DNA of 64,000 nucleotides from assembly GCA_016185305.1 (NCBI GenBank), contig JACPNV010000079.1:1-64000 (forward strand), written 5' to 3'. This stretch comes from Actinomycetota bacterium (GTDB lineage: Bacteria > Actinomycetota > Acidimicrobiia > Acidimicrobiales > Acidimicrobilacustridaceae). The notes beneath the pieces are model-generated. The model was not told where the DNA came from. It ran no database searches and saw only the letters and a program-made list of their open reading frames with translations. Shown here one piece after another: positions 1 through 8,989 of this stretch. Each line of letters begins with the position of its first letter. Position 1 is the first letter of the stretch. A program made the translations under genes and the position numbers.

Positions 1-48
1 TCCGGCGCCGACACGCCGACGTCCGGCGACATCGGCGTGTCGCGCTGA
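1..48 (+). CDS. C-terminal tail of an unidentified gene
   Basis: The first frame is open from the window edge to a TGA ending at base 48, giving a 15-residue tail that ends DIGVSR. It would be convergent with the anti-sigma factor gene that ends at 102. The piece is too short to identify and could be chance. Confidence 0.25.
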   Translation, partial: SGADTPTSGDIGVSR

Positions 49-101
49 GGCCAACCCTCCAACTGCTCCACCCCGGCGCGCTCGGCAGGTTCGGCCGCCC
101 G

Positions 102-557
102 TCAGTCTTGGTCGCCGGCTTGCGTCGCCCGCCGGTGCGCGGGCGTGTAGACGACGAGCCGCACCGCGGTGCCTTCCTCATCGCTCGTGATGTCGGCTTC
201 GTCGGCAAGCACACGCATGAGAGGGATACCCAGGCCGCGCTCGTACTCCAGCCGATCGGGGGCGGTCGCTTCAGGCAACGCGACAAGGTCGTCCTCATCG
301 AACCCGAGGCCCTGATCGACAACCTCGACTTCGATGCGATCGTCATCGAGATTGCAGCGGATCACGATGCGCTCCGCGCGGGAAAGGTCCGAATGCGCTT
401 CGATCGCATTGGTGGTCGCCTCGGACACCGCTATCCGAAGATCGTCGATGCGCTCGTCGCGGAACGTGGGCTCTAGCGCCGCCGCCGCCGCCACGACCTG
501 GCGGGCGAGGGCCAAGTAGTCGGGGCGGGCAGGGATCTCGAGCAAGACCTCAGCCAT
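102..557 (-). CDS. RsbW-like anti-sigma factor / serine kinase (HATPase_c_2)
   Basis: Protein of about 151 residues with a GHKL ATPase fold. An N-box-like EATTNAIEAHS helix is followed by a DQGLGFDE segment and a glycine motif GLGIPLMRVLAD. RsbW-type proteins bind an alternative sigma factor and phosphorylate their STAS antagonist. The ATG at 557 was chosen over an upstream in-frame start because homology begins there (MAEVLLEIPARPDY) and because it overlaps the end of the STAS gene by 8 bp, suggesting translational coupling. No cognate sigma-B/F gene lies adjacent, so the partner is unknown. Confidence 0.85.
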   Translation of the reverse strand: MAEVLLEIPARPDYLALARQVVAAAAALEPTFRDERIDDLRIAVSEATTNAIEAHSDLSRAERIVIRCNLDDDRIEVEVVDQGLGFDEDDLVALPEATAPDRLEYERGLGIPLMRVLADEADITSDEEGTAVRLVVYTPAHRRATQAGDQD

Positions 558-978
558 CGGACTGATCGTCTCCCGAGGGCGGGGCGCTTGCCACGGCCGC
601 GTCGACGTCGCGGAAGAGGGGGATGATCGCGTCGAGGCGGGTGAGCTCGAAGACGGCACGGATGCGATCCACGTCGGTCGCGATCACCAGCGACCCGCCG
701 GTGGACTGGACTCGTTTGAGCGCTCCGACGATCACCCCGAGGCCGATCGAATCGAGGAAGTCGGTCGCGGTCAGGTCGAGCAGCAACCGGTTGGATCCAT
801 CGTTGACGGTCGTGACGACCTGCTGGCGGAGCTGCGGTGCGGTGGCAAGGTCGAGCTCGCCCATGACCGAAAGCACGGCCCAGCCATCTCGTTCGGTCAC
901 GATCACGTCGAAGTGCACGCCAACAAGGTACCTGACCAGGGCGGATCGACCAGCGGAGGTATGCACCCGCACCGCCAT
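550..978 (-). CDS. STAS-domain anti-sigma factor antagonist (RsbV-like)
   Basis: A single STAS domain covers most of the 142 residues. The core GELDLATAPQLRQ and the conserved LDSIGLGVIV loop are visible; the serine in DSIG is the expected phosphorylation site of the partner kinase. It forms a pair with the overlapping downstream RsbW-like gene, a standard partner-switch arrangement. The annotated ATG at 978 adds about 20 weakly conserved residues. A GTG at 918 (VHFDVIVTERDGW) would give the usual STAS length and may be the true start. Confidence 0.82.
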   Translation of the reverse strand: MAVRVHTSAGRSALVRYLVGVHFDVIVTERDGWAVLSVMGELDLATAPQLRQQVVTTVNDGSNRLLLDLTATDFLDSIGLGVIVGALKRVQSTGGSLVIATDVDRIRAVFELTRLDAIIPLFRDVDAAVASAPPSGDDQSDG

Positions 979-1034
979 GGGGCAGAGATCCCGCCCCTGT
1001 AATTACGTCGCCGCAACTCCTACACTCACGAGCC

Positions 1035-3464
1035 ATGGTCGCGACAGCGAGCGCTCCGGTTGCCCCCGAACCCGAGCTCGCGCCGCGTGCGTCCCTCGAC
1101 GGCTTCCTGAAGCGATGGGGCGACGATCCCCGGCTGGTGCATGTCGAGCACCTTCCGGCTCGACCGGCTTGTCACGGCACACTCAGCCGGCCTCTCGCCA
1201 GCGAGGTCTGGTACCGGCTCCGCGTCGACGAGCTGTGGTCGCATCAGGCCGAGGCCATCGACCTGCTCCGCGCCGGTCAGTCCGTGGTCGTCGCCACCGG
1301 CACCGCGTCCGGCAAGTCACTCTGCTACCAGGCACCGATCGCGGAGTCGATCGCCACCGGCACGCGCACTGCGACTTCCCTGTTGCTGTTCCCGACCAAG
1401 GCGCTCGCGCACGACCAGCTCCGGGCGATCACGAACCTCGAGATTCCTGGGCTCATGGCCGCGACCTACGACGGCGACACGCCGAACGACGAGCGGCAGT
1501 GGGTGCGGCAGAACGCCAACGTCGTCCTCACGAATCCCGAGATGCTGCACCACGGCATCCTCCCCCACCATGACCGCTGGGCGACGTTCCTGCTACGCCT
1601 TCGGTTCGTCGTCGTCGACGAGCTCCACATCCTGCGCGGCGTCTTCGGCAGCCATGTCGCGCAGGTGTTACGCCGCCTGCGCCGGCTGTGCGCGCACTAC
1701 GGCTCGAAACCGACGTTCTTCTTCTCCTCGGCCACCATCGGCGAGCCCGACCGCCTGGCGGCCGAGCTCGCCGGCGTCGAGGTCGCCGCCGTGACCGACG
1801 ACGGCTCGCCTCGCGGTGAGCGCCTCTTCGCGCTGTGGAACCCGTCGGCGTTCGACGAGTCCGGTGCGGCCGAGGTCGACAACGGGCGCAACACGTCGGC
1901 GCCGCGCGATACGGCGCGGCTCACTGCTGATCTCGTCCGGCGGGGTCACCGCACCATCGCCTTCGCACGCAGCCGCAAGAGCGCCGAGCTGGTGGCGGCT
2001 GAAGTCAACCGCCGGCTGCCGTTGCACCTTCGGGGCGCCGTACGTCCGTATCGGGGTGGCTACCTGCCCAGCGAGCGACGCGAGATCGAGGGCGAGCTGT
2101 TCGACGGACGCTTGCGGGGTGTGGTGGCGACGACAGCCCTCGAGTTGGGTGTCGACATCGGAGGGCTCGATGCGTGCGTGCTCTGCGGCTTCCCCGGCAC
2201 GGTCGCCTCGCTCTGGCAGCAGGCCGGCCGGGCGGGGCGCAAGCAGTCGGCCTCGCTGGCCGCGCTCGTCGCCGGCGACGACCAGCTCGACCAGTGGTTG
2301 ATGGCGCATCCGCACGAACTGTTCTCCCGTGCGCCCGAGGCCGCGGTCATCAACCCCGCCAACCCGTTCGTGCTGCTCCCCCACCTGGCGTGTGCGGCCC
2401 ACGAGCTGCCCCTGAGCCATGCCGACGAACGCTTCTGGCCGGGCTTGCTCGACGACGCCGTGCGCCAGCTCGTCCACGCCGACGATCTCCTGGTGCGCCC
2501 CCAGCACCGACGGGTGACCGGACCGGCGGCGATCTGGTCCGGGCGCGGTTCGCCGGCCCACCGGATCGGGCTGCGCAGTGCGTCCTCGGAAGAAGTCCGG
2601 ATCGCCACCGCGGACGGCACCTTGATCGGCACCGTCGATCAAGCCCGCGCCTTCCACCAGGTGCACCCAGGGGCCATCTACCTTCACCAAGGGCGGACGT
2701 GGCGGGTGTGTGAGCTCGATCTCGACGATCGGGCCGCAACGGTCGAGCCGTCCGACGGCAGCACATTCACCCAGCCGCGAAGCTCAAGTGACATCTCGAT
2801 CCTCGAGATGCTTCGCTCACGGCCGGCGGGCCGGGTCGAGCTCTCGCTGGGAACCGTTCGCGTCGTCTCCCACATCACCGGGTACCGGCTGATCGACAGC
2901 TTCACCAGTGAGGTGATCGACACCTTCGACCTCGATCTCCCCCCGACGGAGTTGGTCACGCGGGCGTTCTGGTACACGATCGAAGACGGCGTGATGGGCG
3001 ACGCGGGCATCACCGCCGAGGCGTTGGCCGGCACGCTCCACGCCGCAGAGCACGCCAACATCGGCCTGCTGCCGCTGTTCGCGATCTGCGATCGTTGGGA
3101 TGTCGGTGGTGTCTCGACCACCTGCCTCGCCGATACCGGCAGGCCGACCATCGCGATCTACGACGGGCATCCTGGCGGCGCCGGCATCGCCGAGCTCGGC
3201 TACGACGCCGCCGACGACCTGCTGCGCGCCACCCTCGACGTCATCGACTCGTGCCGCTGCGCAAGCGGGTGCCCGTCGTGCGTGCAGTCCCCGAAGTGCG
3301 GCAACGGCAACGACCCACTCGACAAGGCCGGCGCCACCGCGCTGCTGCGCACGATCATCGGCAACGACGAAGCGGCCTCGTCAGCTCTCGATTCGGATCG
3401 TCGCGGTCGCAGAGAGGCGGGTGCTCTTCCACGCCAGACCGACAAGCGGCACGCGCACCGGTGA
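1035..3464 (+). CDS. DEAD/DEAH-type helicase with C-terminal cysteine-rich DUF1998-like domain (MrfA/YprA family)
   Basis: 809-residue superfamily 2 helicase. Walker A is TGTASGKSLCYQ near residue 88, motif II is DELH, and motif VI is QQAGRAGRK. The C-terminus carries four cysteines in CRCASGCPSCVQSPKC, the metal-binding signature of the DUF1998/MrfA group, whose characterised member acts in mitomycin-type DNA damage repair. The protein normally ends soon after the cysteine motif. Here a basic tail of about 27 residues overlaps the convergent tadE gene by 84 bp. DNA repair function is inferred from family. Confidence 0.85.
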   Translation: MVATASAPVAPEPELAPRASLDGFLKRWGDDPRLVHVEHLPARPACHGTLSRPLASEVWYRLRVDELWSHQAEAIDLLRAGQSVVVATGTASGKSLCYQAPIAESIATGTRTATSLLLFPTKALAHDQLRAITNLEIPGLMAATYDGDTPNDERQWVRQNANVVLTNPEMLHHGILPHHDRWATFLLRLRFVVVDELHILRGVFGSHVAQVLRRLRRLCAHYGSKPTFFFSSATIGEPDRLAAELAGVEVAAVTDDGSPRGERLFALWNPSAFDESGAAEVDNGRNTSAPRDTARLTADLVRRGHRTIAFARSRKSAELVAAEVNRRLPLHLRGAVRPYRGGYLPSERREIEGELFDGRLRGVVATTALELGVDIGGLDACVLCGFPGTVASLWQQAGRAGRKQSASLAALVAGDDQLDQWLMAHPHELFSRAPEAAVINPANPFVLLPHLACAAHELPLSHADERFWPGLLDDAVRQLVHADDLLVRPQHRRVTGPAAIWSGRGSPAHRIGLRSASSEEVRIATADGTLIGTVDQARAFHQVHPGAIYLHQGRTWRVCELDLDDRAATVEPSDGSTFTQPRSSSDISILEMLRSRPAGRVELSLGTVRVVSHITGYRLIDSFTSEVIDTFDLDLPPTELVTRAFWYTIEDGVMGDAGITAEALAGTLHAAEHANIGLLPLFAICDRWDVGGVSTTCLADTGRPTIAIYDGHPGGAGIAELGYDAADDLLRATLDVIDSCRCASGCPSCVQSPKCGNGNDPLDKAGATALLRTIIGNDEAASSALDSDRRGRREAGALPRQTDKRHAHR

Positions 3465-3758
3465 CTCGTAGTCGACACGAACCGTCACGGTGGAGCCGGG
3501 CTCGCCCCGCGCCGACCGCGTGACCTGCAACAGCGCCGGGTCGAGGTTGGTCGACTGGCGAGCGGCGTTCTCGACCCGGCCGACGTCAGGGCTCACGGCG
3601 GCCACCCGAACGGCTTCGCGGGTCGCGTGGATCACCAAGACCTGATCGCGCACGAACAGGCCAGCCTGCACCAGCGCGAGAAGGAGGAGGAGCACAAAGG
3701 GCAGCGTGAGGGCCAGTTCGACGCTGGACTGGCCCTCATCGCCACGGGCGCGGCTCAC
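3381..3758 (-). CDS. TadE-like minor pilin
   Basis: 125 residues with the TadE signature near the N-terminus: GQSSVELALTLPF followed by a hydrophobic stretch (residues about 9-34), then a soluble pseudopilin-like domain. TadE-type proteins are prepilin-peptidase substrates and minor components of Flp pili. It starts 9 bp after the pilin gene and is the last gene of the Tad operon. Its 3' end overlaps the convergent helicase gene by 84 bp. Confidence 0.8.
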   Translation of the reverse strand: MSRARGDEGQSSVELALTLPFVLLLLLALVQAGLFVRDQVLVIHATREAVRVAAVSPDVGRVENAARQSTNLDPALLQVTRSARGEPGSTVTVRVDYESPVRVPLVGLAWKSTRLSATATIRIES

Positions 3759-3767
3759 GGGTGCGCG

Positions 3768-3989
3768 CTACTTCACCTGCCCGGTGATGTAGCCGAGCAC
3801 CATGTCGAACAGCTTGCCGATCGCTCCGGTCTTGGTGGCCCACGCCAAGATGAGCAGCGCGATGGCCGCCACACCGACGAGCACGAGGGCGTATTCGGCG
3901 GTGGTCTGGCCCCTGTCGGTCGCGAGCCGGCGCAGCCGGAAGACGCTGACGATGACCCACGATTGGATGAGCGTGATGAGTTTGAGCAT
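3768..3989 (-). CDS. Flp-type pilin (DUF4244-like)
   Basis: 73 residues: a basic leader, then GQTTAEYALVLVGVAAIALL, the Flp prepilin processing region with the conserved Glu five residues into the mature part, and a single hydrophobic helix. Cleavage is expected before the TTAEYAL segment. The product is probably the major subunit of the Tad fibre encoded by this operon. It lies between tadC (gap about 70 bp) and tadE (gap 9 bp). Confidence 0.82.
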   Translation of the reverse strand: MLKLITLIQSWVIVSVFRLRRLATDRGQTTAEYALVLVGVAAIALLILAWATKTGAIGKLFDMVLGYITGQVK

Positions 3990-4058
3990 GGTGGACTCCT
4001 GAGTTGTCGAGGCGCCGGGTCGTGTGCGCTTTCGGATCAGCCAGAACAGGCAGATCCA

Positions 4059-4877
4059 TCACAGCGAGAAGCGACCGAGCGCGCTGGCGAGAAGCGGGAC
4101 CACGGTGAGCAGTCCGAAGGCGGGAAGCGTGCAGAAGACCAGAGGGAACAGCAGCTTCACGGGAACCCGGCGAGCAACTTCTTCGGCTCGTCGGCGGCGG
4201 GCGCCGCGAGCGTCGCTCGCGATGCGATCGAGGAGGGGGATGATCGGCGCGCCATGGCGCTCGGCGAGTTGCATGGCGTCGAGCGTCGGCCGGAACGGAT
4301 CACCGAGTGCATGAAGCTCGTCGAGTGCATCGGCGAGCGGCGCGCCGTAGGCGAGGCGGTGCTGCACGTCGGTGAACCGGTCACCGACGAGGCCAGAACA
4401 GTGCGGCGCGACGTCAGCGATGGCCAGGCGCAACGAGCACCCCGACCCCAACGCCAGGCGGAGCAGATCGATGGCGTCAGGCAACTCGTCGAGCACGCGA
4501 TCGTGCGTCACCTGCGCGCGGCGGCGCGCCACGAACCAAGGCATCCACCACGCAGCCACGCCAGCAACAAGCGTGAGCGGAGGCGAGAACGGCGCGACGG
4601 CGACACCCGCGACCAGGGCCGTGCCCACGCGGCGATCGGCCGCCGTCTTTGGGCGAAGGCCGGCGGCCCGGCGAGCGAGACGCCCAGCGCCCTCTATGGC
4701 CGAGACGAGCCGCACGGCTGGCCGGCTCGTTCGCGACCCGTCGAGCGGTTCGCGGCGCCGCCTGGGCCGCCCAACCATGGCCTGCAGGCGATGCGGCGGC
4801 GGCCGGTGCCGCCAGGCGAACGCGAAGAGGATGGCGCCCCACATGGCGCCGACGACGAGAGCAGGCAGCCCGCTCAT
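4059..4877 (-). CDS. tadC: TadC-like type II/IV secretion system F protein
   Basis: About 272 residues with hydrophobic segments at both ends and a cytoplasmic helical T2SSF domain (LDELPDAIDLLRLALGSG, then AERHGAPIIPLLDRIA). TadC and TadB form the inner-membrane platform on which the TadA ATPase drives pilus assembly. The start at 4877 was preferred to 4907 because its ATG overlaps the tadB stop codon as ATGA. Gene assignment rests on position and fold; B versus C is given by order. Confidence 0.82.
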   Translation of the reverse strand: MSGLPALVVGAMWGAILFAFAWRHRPPPHRLQAMVGRPRRRREPLDGSRTSRPAVRLVSAIEGAGRLARRAAGLRPKTAADRRVGTALVAGVAVAPFSPPLTLVAGVAAWWMPWFVARRRAQVTHDRVLDELPDAIDLLRLALGSGCSLRLAIADVAPHCSGLVGDRFTDVQHRLAYGAPLADALDELHALGDPFRPTLDAMQLAERHGAPIIPLLDRIASDARGARRRRAEEVARRVPVKLLFPLVFCTLPAFGLLTVVPLLASALGRFSL

Positions 4878-5767
4878 CGAGCGTTCCGCATGATGCGAGC
4901 CATCCACAGCGCGCCCCCTCCGTCCAGCACGACACCGCCTACGAGGCAGAGGATGCCGATCGGCGACGAGACGAGGAACGCGAGCACCGTCGGATCAGCG
5001 ATCGCGGCCACGGCCGCGAACAAGATCGGCGCGAAGACGATGACCAAGGCCGACGCCCGGGCTTGCGAGGACAGGGCGCGGATCTCCGCCCCGACTGCCA
5101 GTCGATCGCGCACCGTCGACGCAACGCCGTCGACCGCCGCTCGTTGCGGACCGCCATCACGCAATCCGAGTGTTGCCACCGCGACGAGTAACCGGACCGC
5201 AGGCGATGGCGTGCGGCGTGACCACCGCTCGAGCTCGGGTGCCAGCGAACCACCCGCGTTGGCCGCTCGCACGACCGGGGCAAGCTCAGCCCCGAGTGGC
5301 GGAGGCGCCGAGTTGGCGGCCTCCAACAATGCTTGCCGGAACGACGACCCTGCCCGCAACGACGAACCCACCGTGTCGAGGAGCGCGGGCACCTGCGCTT
5401 CGACGCGCCGAGCTCGCCGGTCGCGAAGCATCCGAGCCAGGACGAACGGAAGGCTGGCAACGACCACCACCGCCACGACCGACGCGGCCGCGCCTGCGAC
5501 CAGCGCGCCCACGACCGCAGCCGTCGCGGCAGCCGCGACATACCGCCGCCACAACGTCGTCGGCTCGATCGGCAGGTCGAGAAGCGCAACGCGGCGGGTG
5601 AACCACTGCGGAACAGCGAAGGTCTCGCGGAGATCGACGGCACGTGGTGCTGCCGGAAGCCGCCGCCGGACCGCAACCACCGAGCGCCTCCGCAGGAGGG
5701 CGCGACCTCCCGCGGCCACGATCAGCACGACGAGCCCGAGGACCAGCCCGACGACCGCCCCTCTCAT
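4874..5767 (-). CDS. tadB: TadB-like type II/IV secretion system F protein
   Basis: About 297 residues. An N-terminal membrane segment (GAVVGLVLGLVVLIVAAGG) is followed by a second membrane pair and a T2SSF domain (LLDTVGSSLRAGSSFRQALLEAA) and C-terminal membrane helices. It is a platform protein of the Tad machine. The start at 5767 forms an ATGA overlap with the end of tadA, and a further ATGA overlap couples it to tadC. Confidence 0.82.
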   Translation of the reverse strand: MRGAVVGLVLGLVVLIVAAGGRALLRRRSVVAVRRRLPAAPRAVDLRETFAVPQWFTRRVALLDLPIEPTTLWRRYVAAAATAAVVGALVAGAAASVVAVVVVASLPFVLARMLRDRRARRVEAQVPALLDTVGSSLRAGSSFRQALLEAANSAPPPLGAELAPVVRAANAGGSLAPELERWSRRTPSPAVRLLVAVATLGLRDGGPQRAAVDGVASTVRDRLAVGAEIRALSSQARASALVIVFAPILFAAVAAIADPTVLAFLVSSPIGILCLVGGVVLDGGGALWMARIMRNAR

Positions 5768-6978
5768 CGCTGCACCCACGACGGGTCGGGCGGTGCCACA
5801 CCGAGCAACCGTGCTGGCCGCTCGGGTAGGTCAGCCAGCCCATCGTTGCTGACGAGCGGCCGCACCCTCAGGCGGCCCACCTTGTCGAGCTCTTCGTCGA
5901 CCTCGCCGACAGCCACGACTCGCCGGCCACCATCGGGCCGGCGCGCCACCTGCACGATGAGATCGAGCGACGACGCTATCTGCTCACGTATGGCGGGAAG
6001 CGGCAGATCGAGGTCGCTCATCAAGACCATGGTCTCCAGCCGGCGCAGCGCATCCGCGGTGCTGTTGGCATGGCACGTCGACAACGAACCCTCGTGACCC
6101 GTGTTCATCGCCTGCAGAAGGTCGAGCGCTTCACCGGAGCGAACCTCGCCGATGAGGATGCGATCGGGACGCATGCGCAGCGCGTTGCGAACGAGGTCGC
6201 GGATGCGCACCTCGCCGATGCCCTCGCTGTTCGCGGGCCGCGCCTCGAGTCGCACGACATGCTCGCCTGGCAGGCGCAGCTCGGCCGCGTCCTCGATGGT
6301 GATGATGCGCTCGCCGGACGGGATGCGCGCGGCCAGCGCGTTCAGCAACGTGGTCTTGCCCGACCCCGTACCTCCGCTGACCAACACGTTTCGCCGCGAG
6401 GTGATCGCCCACTCGAGCAGATGGCGCACACCGCCAGCGCAGAAAGCGCCGAGGGGATGGGGCCGCACCGCGAACCGGCGGATCGTGAGGCACGGCCCGT
6501 CGATCGCCAGGGGCCGCACGACCGCATTGACCCGAGACCCGTCGGGCAGGCGCGCATCAACGAGCGGGCTGGCCCGGTCGGCACGCAAGCCCAGCGGCCC
6601 GACGATGCGTTCGATGAGGTGCAGGATCGTCGGCTCGTCGACGTCGACCGGCGTGCGCTCGACGTGGCCGCACCGCTCGACCCACACCGAACCGTCGCCG
6701 TTGACGAGGATGTCGGTGACGAGCTCGTCCTCGAGCAGGGGCTGGAGCGGGCCCAACCCCGCGACGCGGGCGACCAGCCGCTCGATCAGGAGCTGCACCG
6801 TGCCGTCTGGGAGCAGCGGCTCATGCTCGCGGATCAACGCGGCAACACGCTCCGAGCCATCCGGCGCGCTGCCCAACACGTCGAGCTCGCGCTCGACCAG
6901 GTCGCGGTGAACCTCCAGCTCGAGGCGCAGGAGGTCGGCTGCCGGCGCCAGGTCGTTCCGGTCGGTCGTGAGCGTCAT
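5764..6978 (-). CDS. tadA: TadA/CpaF pilus assembly ATPase
   Basis: 404-residue VirB11/CpaF-type secretion ATPase. Walker A is SGGTGSGKTTLLNALA. The Asp box is followed by LIGEVRSGEALDLLQAMNTGHEG and the histidine box STCHANS. It hexamerises and powers Flp pilus extension and probably retraction. The start at 6978 was chosen because residues upstream in the frame are arginine/glycine-rich shadow translation. This ATG overlaps the tadZ stop as TGATG. Confidence 0.92.
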   Translation of the reverse strand: MTLTTDRNDLAPAADLLRLELEVHRDLVERELDVLGSAPDGSERVAALIREHEPLLPDGTVQLLIERLVARVAGLGPLQPLLEDELVTDILVNGDGSVWVERCGHVERTPVDVDEPTILHLIERIVGPLGLRADRASPLVDARLPDGSRVNAVVRPLAIDGPCLTIRRFAVRPHPLGAFCAGGVRHLLEWAITSRRNVLVSGGTGSGKTTLLNALAARIPSGERIITIEDAAELRLPGEHVVRLEARPANSEGIGEVRIRDLVRNALRMRPDRILIGEVRSGEALDLLQAMNTGHEGSLSTCHANSTADALRRLETMVLMSDLDLPLPAIREQIASSLDLIVQVARRPDGGRRVVAVGEVDEELDKVGRLRVRPLVSNDGLADLPERPARLLGVAPPDPSWVQR

Positions 6979-7757
6979 CACGCGGCCCGCAGCAACGCTC
7001 GGGCCAGACCGCGAGGCACCCGTTGGGAGAGCAGGCCCGAATCGACAGCCCGCGCCACGGCCAGGTCCAGAGCCACCTCGGCAACGACGGGCGCGTTGCA
7101 CACCTCCTCGACATCGAGCGCGGACAGCGACCGGCCCCGTTCGGTGAGCAGGACGATGCCGGACGGCTGGACCGAGAGGCGCAGATAGCGCCGCAGCGAG
7201 AGGTAGCACGATCGGGTGACGAGCAGCGACTGGCTCGCCGAGGAGACGACGGTTCGCACCACCTCGGCGGCCTCGTCGTGCGCATTCGGCCCCCGGTCGA
7301 GCTCGCCCGGCGCGTCGAGCCGCCCGCAGTCCACGATCACGTGACGCCCGTCCGCGGCCAGCAGACCGGCGAGCATCTCCGCTCGCGGCGGCTGGGAGAG
7401 CGGACCCGACCCGCGCGGCACGATCGAGAGCCCGGGCGCGGCCGCGATCTCGATGCGGGCCAGCCCGTCAGCGGGCACATCGCGACCTGCCGCCAACCAA
7501 TCAGCGATGCCCGGCCCGTTCGGCTCGGGCAAGCCGAGGACAGCTGGTAGATCACCGCCCAGGTCGACGAGCAGTGCATCACCTTCCTCGAGATCGGGCA
7601 GAGCTTGAGCGACGGGTCGCGGCGGTTGGCCCGCTCGCCCTTTCGATCGCGACGACGCGCCGCGAGCACGAGTGGCGTCGGAGAGGATGAGGCCGAGACC
7701 TGCGGCGACGACGGTGGTTCCAGAACCGCCCTTGGCGGACCAACACGCGATGAACAT
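6978..7757 (-). CDS. TadZ/CpaE-like P-loop ATPase
   Basis: 259 residues beginning MFIACWSAKGGSGTTVVAAG, a deviant Walker A of the ParA/MinD superfamily, with a degenerate remainder (LLVDLGGDLP; VIVDCGRLDA). TadZ/CpaE proteins position the pilus machine at its cellular site. It is the first gene of the Tad operon and has a strong ribosome binding site (AAGGAGGAGTC before ATG). It is shorter than usual CpaE because the N-terminal receiver-like domain is absent. Confidence 0.8.
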   Translation of the reverse strand: MFIACWSAKGGSGTTVVAAGLGLILSDATRARGASSRSKGRAGQPPRPVAQALPDLEEGDALLVDLGGDLPAVLGLPEPNGPGIADWLAAGRDVPADGLARIEIAAAPGLSIVPRGSGPLSQPPRAEMLAGLLAADGRHVIVDCGRLDAPGELDRGPNAHDEAAEVVRTVVSSASQSLLVTRSCYLSLRRYLRLSVQPSGIVLLTERGRSLSALDVEEVCNAPVVAEVALDLAVARAVDSGLLSQRVPRGLARALLRAA

Positions 7758-8008
7758 GACTCCTCCTTGAAAGCACTGCGAGGCGCGCCAAGCACCTGAT
7801 TGGAGTCAGGGGCGCGCGTGACCAGACGTAAGCGGGGAAGGAGTCGCTGCAGGAGCGAGGGCTGGCCACCAACGGGCGAGCGATCCGTGATCACCAGCGG
7901 CGATCACGTGAGGCTGCACCCTACGCAGCGATCACGGCGGAGACAAGAGGTACACGAGAGATTTCTCGAACGACAGGAGTCACGTCATCGCGGTCTCGAA
8001 CCGACTCT
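7758..8008. promoter_or_regulatory. Divergent intergenic region between the Tad operon and HAD gene
   Basis: About 250 bp separating two divergent transcripts, with no convincing ORF. It holds an inverted repeat, CGTGATC (7886-7892) and GATCACG (7902-7908) separated by 9 bp, and a further direct copy of GCGATCACG at 7928-7936. This is a plausible regulator site or hairpin. No clear -35/-10 pair could be assigned. Confidence 0.35.
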
Positions 8009-8989
8009 ATGCTCGCCGCCATGGAGGCCGCCTTCTTCGACCTCGACAAGACCGTCATCGCCAAGGCGTCGATGGTCGCGTTCGGGCGGCCGTTGCTCGA
8101 CGCCGGGATGATCTCGCGCTGGCTGATGGTGCGAGCCCTCTGGAGTCACCTCATCTTCGAGCTGTTCGGCGCAGACGAAGAGCGCATGAAGAAGTTCCGC
8201 GAGTCGGCGTTGCGCATCACCGTCGGCTGGGATCAGGCACGGATCAGCGCACTCGTGCGCGAGACGCTCGTCGAGGTCATCGAACCGATCGTGTACGACG
8301 AGGCGCTCGAGCTCATCCGGCGCCACCAGTCCTTCGGCCGAAAGGTCTTCATCGTCTCAGCCTCACCGGAAGAGATCGTCGCCCCGCTCGCGCAGTACCT
8401 CGGCGTGGACGATGCCATCGCGACGCGGGCCCGGCTCGACGCCTCCGGCCGTTACACCGGCGACGTCGAGTTCTACTCCTACGGGCCGTTCAAGGCCGAC
8501 GCCATCCGCGAGGTGGCCGAGCGCGACGGCATCGAACTGGCCGGCTCGTACGCCTACAGCGACTCGGCGACCGACGTTCCCATGCTCGAGGCGGTCGGCC
8601 ATCCTGTCGCAGTCAACCCTGACCGTGAGCTCGCACGGATTGCGAGAGAGCGTGCGTGGGAGGTCCAGACGTTCAGCCATGAGGTCCCGCTGCGGAGCCG
8701 GGTCTCCATGCCGCGCCCGCGGCGCATCGCCATCGCGATCACGACCGTCGTGATCATGAGCGCAGTGGGCACCACCGCGTGGTGGTGGCGAGCACGGCTG
8801 CGCCAGCAACAGACCGCCGGCGCCACCAAGCCTGCTTCGGAGCGCGTCTCACTTGGGCGAGCCATGCAGTTGAAGGCCCGGCCGGCACAAGTGATGAACC
8901 GCCGGCCTACGCCGGGGAGAACGCTCTCGATCAGGCGGCGTCTTGCAGCTTCTTCACGGCGAAAGCAGCAAGAGCGAGCACGACGATGA
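8009..8989 (+). CDS. HAD-IB family phosphatase with C-terminal membrane anchor
   Basis: HAD superfamily IB hydrolase of up to 326 residues. Motif I is FFDLDKTVI, motif II is IVSASPEE, and motif III/IV is YAYSDSATDVPML. Relatives act as phosphoserine-phosphatase-like or lysophosphatidate/glycerol phosphatases; the substrate is unknown here. After the HAD domain a hydrophobic helix (IAIAITTVVIMSAVGTTAWWW) ends in arginines, as in actinobacterial relatives. The last 60 or so residues are basic and low in conservation and overlap an antisense small gene. An alternative start is the ATG at 8021. Confidence 0.8.
   Translation: MLAAMEAAFFDLDKTVIAKASMVAFGRPLLDAGMISRWLMVRALWSHLIFELFGADEERMKKFRESALRITVGWDQARISALVRETLVEVIEPIVYDEALELIRRHQSFGRKVFIVSASPEEIVAPLAQYLGVDDAIATRARLDASGRYTGDVEFYSYGPFKADAIREVAERDGIELAGSYAYSDSATDVPMLEAVGHPVAVNPDRELARIARERAWEVQTFSHEVPLRSRVSMPRPRRIAIAITTVVIMSAVGTTAWWWRARLRQQQTAGATKPASERVSLGRAMQLKARPAQVMNRRPTPGRTLSIRRRLAASSRRKQQERARR

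Noticed and set aside
3627-5852. 741-codon plus-strand ORF across the Tad genes
   Set aside because: It is antisense to tadB, tadC and the pilin, is extremely rich in Arg/Ala/Pro, and has no domain. It is a high-GC shadow frame.
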